This document shows, one piece after another, positions 1 through 5,651 of a stretch of 5,651 nucleotides of DNA. A program made the translations under genes and the position numbers. The stretch's first letter is position 1; the number at the start of each line of letters is the position of its first letter. Source of the stretch: Bacteroidota bacterium (lineage in GTDB: Bacteria; Bacteroidota; Bacteroidia; Chitinophagales; Chitinophagaceae); contig JAFDXS010000183.1 of NCBI GenBank assembly GCA_018267795.1, positions 1 through 5,651 on the forward strand, in the 5' to 3' direction. The notes beneath the pieces were generated by a model. The model had not been told where the DNA came from. It worked only from the letters and a program-made list of their open reading frames with translations, and searched no databases.

Positions 1-3000
1 TCTTAGACAGAACCAAAATGGTAAATAATGCCATAGGCACTGTGGAACAAAACCTGATGGAAGGGGCACTTATAGTGGTCTTTGTGCTGGTGTTGTTTCT
101 TGGGAATTTTCGGGCAGGGTTGCTTGTTGCATCGGTCATACCCCTGGCAATGCTCTTTGCCGTTATTATGATGAATTTGTTCGGTGTTAGCGGCAACCTG
201 ATGAGCCTTGGCGCGCTTGACTTTGGGTTGATCGTTGACGGTGCCGTGATTATAGTAGAAGCTGTAATGCACAAGCTAAGCCATAGCAAACACTTTGCAG
301 GGATAAACAAGCTGGACCAGTTAACCATGGATAACGAAGTGAACGACTCAGCCAGCAAAATGATGAATAGTGCTATATTTGGCCAGATCATTATACTGGT
401 TGTTTACCTGCCCATCTTTACACTACAGGGTATAGAAGGTAAAATGTTTAAGCCAATGGCTCAAACTGTTGCCTTTGCGCTATTGGGAGCTTTCCTCCTA
501 TCGCTCACTTATATTCCGATGATGAGCGCACTATTTCTGAGCAAAAAAATCAAGCATGAGCCCAATTTATCAGACAAATTGATGGCTAAGATTGAAAGAG
601 CTTATCAGAACGCTTTGGGCAAGGTCTTAGGTTATCCCAAAACGGTACTTGGTATTGCTGTAGGCTTATTTCTTATTGCTGTGTTTGTGCTAACAACACT
701 TGGCGGTGAATTCATACCTGCTCTTGAGGAAGGTGATTTTGCAGTGGACACACGCGTATTAACAGGAAGCAGCCTGAATACTACCATTGCCAACACACAG
801 AAAGCGGCACACATTTTAAAAACGCAGTTTCCGGAGGTAGAAAAAGTAGTTACCAAAATTGGTAGCGGAGAAGTGCCAACAGATCCTATGCCTATGGATG
901 CCAGCGATATGATGGTGATTTTAAAACCAAAAAAACAATGGACTTCCGCTAAAACATTTAATGAATTGGCTGAAAAAATGGGCAAGGCGCTTGAGGCTGT
1001 ACCGGGCATAACCGCAGGATTCCAATTCCCGGTGCAGATGCGTTTTAATGAGCTAATGACAGGAGCAAGACAGGATGTAGTTTGTAAAATATTTGGCGAG
1101 GACATGGATACGCTTGCTGCCTATGCCGCTAAACTGGGTAATGTCATTGGAACTGTGCAGGGGACAAAAAACCTATATGTAGAGGCCGTTGGCGGTGTAC
1201 CGCAAATAGTAGTAAGCTATAATAGAAATGCTATAGCTCAATATAATCTCAACATTGCTGATGTCAATAAAACATTGAATACTGCGCTGGCAGGCCAGAG
1301 TACGGGAATGCTATTCGAAGGGGAAAAACGTTTTGATGTGGTAGTGCGTGTGAGCGGTGAGCAAAAAAAAGACCTCAATGACATTCAGAATTTATTAATT
1401 CCTACACCCCAGGGAACGCAGGTTCCACTGTATCAACTGGCTGACGTAAGTGTGCGGAACGGGCCGAACCAAATTCAACGTGAAGATGCAAAACGGCGTA
1501 TCGTTATTGGCTTTAATGTACGCGGACGTGATGTGCAAAGCATAGTGAATGAGCTGCAAAATAAGGTGGATAAGCAAGTTAAATTGCCGCCCGGCTACCA
1601 TATTACTTACGGTGGCGCATTTGAAAACCTTAATGCGGCTAAACAGCGGCTGATGATAGCAGTTCCTGTTTCCTTAGCGCTGATATTTCTATTGCTATAT
1701 TTTGCTTTCAATTCTATAAAACAGGGTTTACTCATTTATTCGGCTATTCCGTTATCAGCCATTGGCGGCATTTTTTTCCTTGCGCTGCGTGGTATGCCTT
1801 TTAGCATTAGTGCCGGAGTTGGCTTCATAGCCCTATTTGGTGTTGCGGTACTTAATGGTATTGTATTGATAGCGGAATTCAACCAATTAAAAAGAGAAGG
1901 TATGACCAATTTGAAACGAATAGTTTTAATGGGAACGAAAGTCAGGTTAAGACCGGTTATGATGACGGCATTTGTCGCTTCGCTTGGTTTCTTGCCAATG
2001 GCTGTCAGCAATGGTGCCGGCGCTGAGGTGCAGCGTCCGCTGGCAACGGTGGTTATAGGAGGGCTATTGATAGCTACTTTCTTAACGCTGTTTGTGTTAC
2101 CTGTTTTGTATTTATTGTTTGAAGGTGGTTTCAAAATCAACAAAACCAGGATTGCTAGTGCAGCTATTTTGCTGGTAATAGCGGCCACCGTTTTTGTGCC
2201 CGGGAAATCATGGGGGCAAAAACCGATTAGCTTGCAAAATGCTATTGATACAGCGCTGAAAAATAATCTGCTGGTGAAAAATGAAAGATTGAAGGTACAG
2301 TATCAGCAAATGCTTATTGGTACCGGTGCTCAGATCCCGCAAGCAAACGTATTTGTAGATGCAGGACAAATAAATAGTGTCTATACAGATACCCGATTAG
2401 GCATATCGCAATCATTTAATTTCCCGACAGTTTACCAGAAGCAAAAAGACTTATTAAGACAGGAATGGAAAAGCAGTGCTTTGACAGTCGTACTAAAAGA
2501 GGCAGATTTAAAAAGACAGGTTCAGCAGTCATTCTGTTCATTTTTCTATCTATATCAGAAGAGACAGTTGCTTTCTTATGCCGACAGTGTTTATAGATCG
2601 GTCTATACAAAAGCTCAACTGCGCCTGGAAAGGGGCGAAAGCAATATCCTTGAGAAAACGAGCGCGGAGGCATTGCTGAGCCAGGTAGAACTACAGTTAA
2701 ATCAATTGAAGCAGGATTCTGCATTATTGCAGCTGCAATTTCAATTGCTGTTAAACACTACCACCGCCTATGTGCCGGCTGAGCAGGAATACAAGCTCTC
2801 ATTAGCTGTTGCCTTACCCGATACCTCTATATTAAAAGAACATCCACGTATGCAAATAATAGCTCAGCAAAGAGAATTGGCATCTGCAGCGATCCGCTTA
2901 GAGAGAAGCAGATTTTTACCTGATTTTTCTATTGGCTATGCTAACTCCAGCATGAAAGGCCTGGGTGCAGATGATAAGTATTATGGTACTGCTTACAGGT

Positions 3001-3380
3001 TTAATACATTCCAGGTGGGTGTCGGTGTCCCGATCTTTTCAGGGTCTCAGCTGGCCAAGGTGAAAAGCGCGAAACTTAATGGACAAATCGCTGCTGCTAA
3101 CTATTTTGCCGGTCTGCAAACTATACAGGCAGATTATCAGGCAGCACTCGCCAGATATTATAAATGCAGCGAGGTTGTTTCGGCATTTGAAAGCAGGTAT
3201 TTGAATAATGCAGCACTGATCATACAGACTGCAAACCGTCAATTAGCCGCCGGAACGATCAACTATCTGGAATGGGCACAGGTTACAAACCAGGCCATTA
3301 CTATAAAGAATGAATATGCAGATGCTATTAGAAACCTTAATGAGGCCATCATCCAGGTCAACTTTTTAACTACTAAATAA
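1..3380 (+). CDS. czcA: CzcA-type heavy-metal RND efflux pump fused in frame to a TolC/CzcC-type outer-membrane channel (5' partial)
   Basis: Proton-driven metal-ion exporter of the inner membrane joined to its outer-membrane exit duct. The frame is open to the left edge (first full codon at base 3, residues LDRTK before the Met at 18), so that Met is not the start; about 330 N-terminal residues (TM1 and the first periplasmic domain) are missing. Numbering from that Met: TM2-TM4 at about 16-84, with the TM4 motif GALDFGLIVDGAVIIVE carrying D68, D74 and E81, spaced like the proton-relay triad D402/D408/E415 of CzcA; TM5-TM7 at about 118-228; the CzcA-type motif GGEFIPALEEGD at 229-240; second periplasmic domain about 241-540 with FNELMTGARQDV; TM8-TM12 about 545-702. 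The CusA methionine triad is not conserved. Residues 706-734 resemble a signal peptide, and 735-1120 form a full TolC-like domain with two OEP repeats (for example LAAGTINYLEWAQV in the second). Such fusions are known in Bacteroidota. Metal specificity (Co/Zn/Cd/Ni) is inferred from family features. Stop TAA at 3378-3380. Confidence 0.93.
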   Translation, partial: LDRTKMVNNAIGTVEQNLMEGALIVVFVLVLFLGNFRAGLLVASVIPLAMLFAVIMMNLFGVSGNLMSLGALDFGLIVDGAVIIVEAVMHKLSHSKHFAGINKLDQLTMDNEVNDSASKMMNSAIFGQIIILVVYLPIFTLQGIEGKMFKPMAQTVAFALLGAFLLSLTYIPMMSALFLSKKIKHEPNLSDKLMAKIERAYQNALGKVLGYPKTVLGIAVGLFLIAVFVLTTLGGEFIPALEEGDFAVDTRVLTGSSLNTTIANTQKAAHILKTQFPEVEKVVTKIGSGEVPTDPMPMDASDMMVILKPKKQWTSAKTFNELAEKMGKALEAVPGITAGFQFPVQMRFNELMTGARQDVVCKIFGEDMDTLAAYAAKLGNVIGTVQGTKNLYVEAVGGVPQIVVSYNRNAIAQYNLNIADVNKTLNTALAGQSTGMLFEGEKRFDVVVRVSGEQKKDLNDIQNLLIPTPQGTQVPLYQLADVSVRNGPNQIQREDAKRRIVIGFNVRGRDVQSIVNELQNKVDKQVKLPPGYHITYGGAFENLNAAKQRLMIAVPVSLALIFLLLYFAFNSIKQGLLIYSAIPLSAIGGIFFLALRGMPFSISAGVGFIALFGVAVLNGIVLIAEFNQLKREGMTNLKRIVLMGTKVRLRPVMMTAFVASLGFLPMAVSNGAGAEVQRPLATVVIGGLLIATFLTLFVLPVLYLLFEGGFKINKTRIASAAILLVIAATVFVPGKSWGQKPISLQNAIDTALKNNLLVKNERLKVQYQQMLIGTGAQIPQANVFVDAGQINSVYTDTRLGISQSFNFPTVYQKQKDLLRQEWKSSALTVVLKEADLKRQVQQSFCSFFYLYQKRQLLSYADSVYRSVYTKAQLRLERGESNILEKTSAEALLSQVELQLNQLKQDSALLQLQFQLLLNTTTAYVPAEQEYKLSLAVALPDTSILKEHPRMQIIAQQRELASAAIRLERSRFLPDFSIGYANSSMKGLGADDKYYGTAYRFNTFQVGVGVPIFSGSQLAKVKSAKLNGQIAAANYFAGLQTIQADYQAALARYYKCSEVVSAFESRYLNNAALIIQTANRQLAAGTINYLEWAQVTNQAITIKNEYADAIRNLNEAIIQVNFLTTK
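2133..2219 (+). other. Signal-peptide-like segment at the pump-channel junction
   Basis: Between the end of RND TM12 (LFVLPVLYLLFE) and the TolC-like domain lies a tripartite stretch. A basic n-region KINKTR (residues 706-711, numbered from the Met at base 18) is followed by a hydrophobic core of about 16 residues, IASAAILLVIAATVFV (712-727), and a c-region PGKSWG. S731-W732-G733 before Q734 fits the small-x-small rule of signal peptidase I, and Gln at +1 is frequent in Bacteroidota signal peptides. There is no lipobox Cys, so the channel domain would not be a lipoprotein. The RND C-terminus is normally cytoplasmic, so this segment would act as an added membrane crossing that delivers the TolC part to the periplasm. 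Whether it is cleaved cannot be told from sequence alone. Confidence 0.7.
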
Positions 3381-3386
3381 TCAACA

Positions 3387-4523
3387 ATGAAATCGATCAT
3401 ATATATATCCATAATTGCTGTTTTCTTACTAACGGCATGTAGTAGCAAGCCAAAGGTTTCGAGCACCGAGCAACCAATAAAAACAGAGGACCAGGTACAG
3501 CTAACAGATGCACAAATGAAGAATGCTGGTATTACCACCGGCAGAATTGAGCAAAAAGAAATGTCTGAGATACTTCATTTAAATGGCAAAATAGACGTAC
3601 CTCCGCAAAACATGGTATCTATCAGCGTGCCGCTAGGTGGTTATTTAAAATCTACTAGCCTACTGCCAGGTATGCATGTGAAAAAAGGGCAAGTTATCGC
3701 GGTAATGGAGGATCAGCAATATATCCAACTGCAACAGGATTACCTGACGGCTAAGGCGAAGCTCGCTTTTCTGGAAAAGGAATATCAGCGACAGAAGGAT
3801 CTGAATCAAAGTAAGGCAAGCAGCGATAAAGTTTCTCAACAGGCAGAAGCCGACTATAGAAGCGATCGAATACTGGTAACATCACTATCAGAAAAGCTGA
3901 AGCTAATAGGTATAAATCCTAATGCTATTAACGAAAATCATTTCAACCAGAGCATCAATATATATTCACCTATTGATGGTTTTGTATCAAAAGTCAATAT
4001 AAACATCGGCAAATATGTGGCGCCTACCGAGGTGTTATTTGAATTAGTTAACCCAACGGATATTCATCTGGCGTTAAAGGTGTTTGAAAAAGACCTTGAT
4101 AAGCTATATATAGGCCAGCAGGTTGTTGCTTATACCAATAATCAGCCGGATAAAAAATATGATTGCAAGGTGTTGCTGATAGGGAAGGATTTGTCTGCTG
4201 ATCGTAATACAGATGTGCATTGTCACTTTGAGAAATTTGATAAATCGCTTGTGCCGGGCACGTATATGAATGCTGAAGTAAAAGTAAAAAATAGCAATGC
4301 ACGCGTTCTGCCATCAGATGCTATTGTACAGTTTGAAGGGAAGCAGTTTGTTTTCAAAGTAATAGACAACCAACGCTTTAGTATGATGGAGATAAATACC
4401 GGCCAAATAGAAAACGGCTATACCCAGGTAATATTGCCTGAAAACTCTGATCAGGCTAAATCCTTTTTTGTTACCAAAGGAGCATATTCGCTTTTGATGA
4501 TGATAAAGAATAAGAGCGAATAA
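3387..4523 (+). CDS. czcB: Periplasmic adaptor (membrane fusion) lipoprotein of the metal efflux pump, CzcB/CusB type
   Basis: Links the RND pump to the outer-membrane channel in the periplasm and may hand metal ions to the pump. It is 378 residues, a full length for the family. The N-terminus is a lipoprotein signal peptide with lipobox LTAC, giving Cys18 as the predicted lipidated residue. In order: the first half of the lipoyl/barrel-sandwich domain (about 76-108, with LGGYLKS and PGMHVKKGQVI), a helical hairpin rich in Gln, Lys and Glu (about 112-172), the second lipoyl half (about 191-221, YSPIDGFVSKVNINIGKYV), a beta-barrel (about 225-300, with VHCHFEKFDKSLVPGTYM) and a membrane-proximal domain to the end (TKGAYSLL). 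The ATG follows the stop of the pump-channel gene after six bases with no clear Shine-Dalgarno, so it is co-transcribed and perhaps translationally coupled. The lipobox directly after the ATG supports this start. The pump-adaptor pairing is certain; the exact metal is not. Confidence 0.92.
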   Translation: MKSIIYISIIAVFLLTACSSKPKVSSTEQPIKTEDQVQLTDAQMKNAGITTGRIEQKEMSEILHLNGKIDVPPQNMVSISVPLGGYLKSTSLLPGMHVKKGQVIAVMEDQQYIQLQQDYLTAKAKLAFLEKEYQRQKDLNQSKASSDKVSQQAEADYRSDRILVTSLSEKLKLIGINPNAINENHFNQSINIYSPIDGFVSKVNINIGKYVAPTEVLFELVNPTDIHLALKVFEKDLDKLYIGQQVVAYTNNQPDKKYDCKVLLIGKDLSADRNTDVHCHFEKFDKSLVPGTYMNAEVKVKNSNARVLPSDAIVQFEGKQFVFKVIDNQRFSMMEINTGQIENGYTQVILPENSDQAKSFFVTKGAYSLLMMIKNKSE

Positions 4524-4545
4524 GTAAGTCAGGCAGAAAAGATAC

Positions 4546-4590
4546 AGGCAGATTCCTTTTGTTGCACAGATAGGAATCTGCCTTATTTTT
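4546..4590 (+). terminator. Rho-independent terminator of the efflux operon
   Basis: A perfect 12-bp inverted repeat, AGGCAGATTCCT (4546-4557) and AGGAATCTGCCT (4572-4583), encloses a 14-base loop and is followed by TATTTTT (4584-4590). It starts 22 bases after the stop codon of the adaptor gene, where the operon transcript should end. The opposite strand has only a weak, interrupted T-run (CTTTTC), so it may also slow transcription from the other side, but its main direction is plus. Confidence 0.88.
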
Positions 4591-4661
4591 AAACGAGATT
4601 ATATCTGCGCCTGCCACGAATTATCAAAACAAGGAACCTGTAATACTTTTATCTATTGATC

Positions 4662-4699
4662 AAAAAATAAATCCCCAACCGTCAAACAGTTGGGGATTT
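4662..4699 (-). terminator. Rho-independent terminator of the tRNA-fMet gene
   Basis: A perfect 11-bp inverted repeat, AAATCCCCAAC (4669-4679) and GTTGGGGATTT (4689-4699), has a 9-base loop. Read on the minus strand it lies 3 bases beyond the tRNA discriminator base and is followed by ATTTTTT (4668-4662). On the plus strand no T-run follows, so the direction is minus. It would end a single-gene tRNA transcript. Confidence 0.88.
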
Positions 4700-4702
4700 G
4701 TG

Positions 4703-4774
<72 letters not shown>

Positions 4775-4783
4775 ATGAGGGTG

Positions 4784-4815
4784 CAAAGATACGTTGAACA
4801 AAATGAATAAACAAA
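4784..4815 (-). promoter_or_regulatory. Bacteroidota-type promoter of the tRNA-fMet gene
   Basis: On the minus strand, TTTG (4815-4812) is followed after 20 bases by TATCTTTG (4791-4784). This is an exact match to the -33 TTTG and -7 TAnnTTTG elements used by the primary sigma factor of Bacteroidota, with the preferred spacing. The -7 element ends nine bases before tRNA position 1 (4774), so transcription would start only a few bases upstream of the mature tRNA. Confidence 0.8.
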
Positions 4816-4826
4816 CGAAACTGATT

Positions 4827-4834
4827 TATTTTTG
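4827..4834 (+). promoter_or_regulatory. Possible -7 element for era
   Basis: TATTTTTG fits the TAnnTTTG form of the Bacteroidota -7 box and sits 44 bases before the era start codon. The place where a -33 TTTG is expected (about 4803-4806) reads ATGA, so only half the promoter is present. In this AT-rich spacer the match could be chance. If real, it lies back to back with the tRNA promoter. Confidence 0.3.
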
Positions 4835-4878
4835 TTAAAGATTTCTATTTGGCCGTATCGTAGTATTTTTATGCATCA

Positions 4879-5651
4879 ATGAGCGATACATTTCAATCGG
4901 GTTTCGTAAATATTTTCGGCCAGCCTAATGCAGGCAAATCTACACTGCTAAATGCATTATTGGGCGAACAACTAGTTATAACATCTCCCAAGGTACAGAC
5001 TACGCGCCATCGTATAATAGGTATATTGAATGATGAGCACTACCAGATAGTGTTTTCAGATACACCGGGCATTATAGACCCTAAATATAAACTGCACCAG
5101 AAAATGATGCAGCAGGTAAAAAATGCGCTGGAAGACACGGACGTAGCTATATTGATACATGACATTGCCGCACCTATAGAAGATCTGGAAGCTATAACTC
5201 AATCGTTAAAGCTTAAAACGCCTACGCTTTTACTGCTTAACAAGATAGACCTGGTAAAGGATAAAAAAAGTATAGATGCCACTGTAGCACTCTACAAAGA
5301 AAAATTTCCTAAATGTGAAATTTTAACGGTATCTGCCCAAAAGAAAATAAATGTAGATAAGATTATTCCTATCTTGTTACGTCATCTGCCTGAGGGAGCG
5401 CCTTATTATCCGGAAGATCATATATCTGATAGAACAGAGCGGTTCTTTGTTACTGAATTGATACGTGAGCAGATATACAATCTTTATCACGAAGAAATAC
5501 CTTACCACGCTGCGGTAATCATTCAGGCCTTCGAAGAAAAGGCAACACTTGATGTTATTAAAGCGGAAATTATTGTGAGCAGGGAAACACAAAAGATCAT
5601 TTTGCTAGGCAAGGGCGGCAGCATGATAAAGCAACTGGGCATAAACGCAAG
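4879..5651 (+). CDS. era: GTPase Era, ribosome small-subunit assembly factor (3' partial)
   Basis: Essential GTPase that binds 16S rRNA near its 3' end and helps mature the 30S subunit. The frame starts at ATG 4879; an in-frame TAG at 4861 with no other start between fixes this start. No Shine-Dalgarno is visible, as is common in the phylum. 257 codons are in the window; with a usual length near 295-300, about 40 residues lie beyond the edge. GTPase motifs: G1 GQPNAGKS (14-21), G2 Thr in QTTRHR (40-45), G3 DTPG (61-64), G4 NKID (121-124), G5 SAQ (152-154). The linker has the Era-typical pattern DRTERFFVTELIREQIY and EEIPYHAAV. The C-terminal KH domain shows its GxxG loop as GKGG (244-247) followed by SMIKQLGINA. 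G1 has Ala18 where Val is usual, otherwise the protein looks ordinary. Its neighbour, the divergent tRNA-fMet, is also a translation gene. Confidence 0.95.
   Translation, partial: MSDTFQSGFVNIFGQPNAGKSTLLNALLGEQLVITSPKVQTTRHRIIGILNDEHYQIVFSDTPGIIDPKYKLHQKMMQQVKNALEDTDVAILIHDIAAPIEDLEAITQSLKLKTPTLLLLNKIDLVKDKKSIDATVALYKEKFPKCEILTVSAQKKINVDKIIPILLRHLPEGAPYYPEDHISDRTERFFVTELIREQIYNLYHEEIPYHAAVIIQAFEEKATLDVIKAEIIVSRETQKIILLGKGGSMIKQLGINA

Noticed and set aside
18..20. ATG at base 18 as the true start of the pump gene
   Set aside because: The frame is open to the left edge and the residues before it (LDRTK) continue the CzcA/CusA consensus ahead of TM2. TM1 and the first periplasmic domain would be absent, so the gene is cut by the window.
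632..1105. 157-codon open frame on the minus strand
   Set aside because: It lies wholly inside the pump coding region, its translation has no recognisable domain, and the plus-strand frame is fully explained. The same applies to the minus-strand frames at 3-272, 1395-1601, 1736-2188, 2416-2724, 3039-3242, 3263-3538, 4048-4314 and 5377-5592.
2100..2235. Fusion caused by a lost stop codon or sequencing frameshift between two separate genes
   Set aside because: The frame is continuous through the junction, there is no in-frame ATG or Shine-Dalgarno just before the TolC-like part, and the same pump-channel fusion is known in Bacteroidota.
3396..3411. Run of alternating AT at the start of the adaptor gene
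   Set aside because: It encodes the hydrophobic Ile/Tyr-rich core of the lipoprotein signal peptide and needs no other explanation.
4530..4552. Direct repeat CAGGCAGA at 4530-4537 and 4545-4552
   Set aside because: Only 8 bases in two copies; the second copy is part of the terminator stem. It is too short to support a regulatory or mobile role.

Overview
The window looks like chromosomal DNA of a member of the Bacteroidota. The evidence is a promoter of the TTTG / TAnnTTTG type ahead of the tRNA gene, the absence of clear Shine-Dalgarno sequences before the starts, moderate-to-low GC, and a heavy-metal RND pump fused to its own TolC-like outer-membrane channel, an architecture common in that phylum. 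The sequence does not fix a lower rank.

Layout: (1) Bases 1-3380 (+) hold the 3' three quarters of a CzcA-type RND metal pump, running in frame through a signal-peptide-like segment into a complete TolC/CzcC-type domain. The N-terminal ~330 residues lie outside the window. (2) Bases 3387-4523 (+) encode a complete lipoprotein adaptor (CzcB/CusB type), six bases downstream and clearly in the same operon. (3) A strong hairpin plus T-run (4546-4590) ends this operon. (4) Bases 4703-4774 (-) encode an initiator tRNA-Met(CAU), with its own Bacteroidota-type promoter (4784-4815) and its own hairpin terminator (4662-4699), convergent with the efflux operon. (5) Bases 4879-5651 (+) hold the first 257 codons of the GTPase Era, cut by the window edge and divergent from the tRNA.

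Working together: the pump (inner membrane, proton-driven), adaptor (periplasmic, lipid-anchored) and channel (outer membrane) would form one tripartite exporter moving divalent metal ions out of the cell. The pump keeps the TM4 acidic triad of CzcA and lacks the methionine triad of CusA, which favours Co/Zn/Cd/Ni-type ions over Cu/Ag. The tRNA and era are housekeeping genes of translation initiation and ribosome assembly, with no functional tie to the pump visible here.

The main point for a second look is the pump-channel junction. It keeps what looks like a complete signal peptide with a plausible signal peptidase I site, so the single reading frame may be a polyprotein that yields equal amounts of pump and channel. 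No undescribed defence or mobile system was seen.
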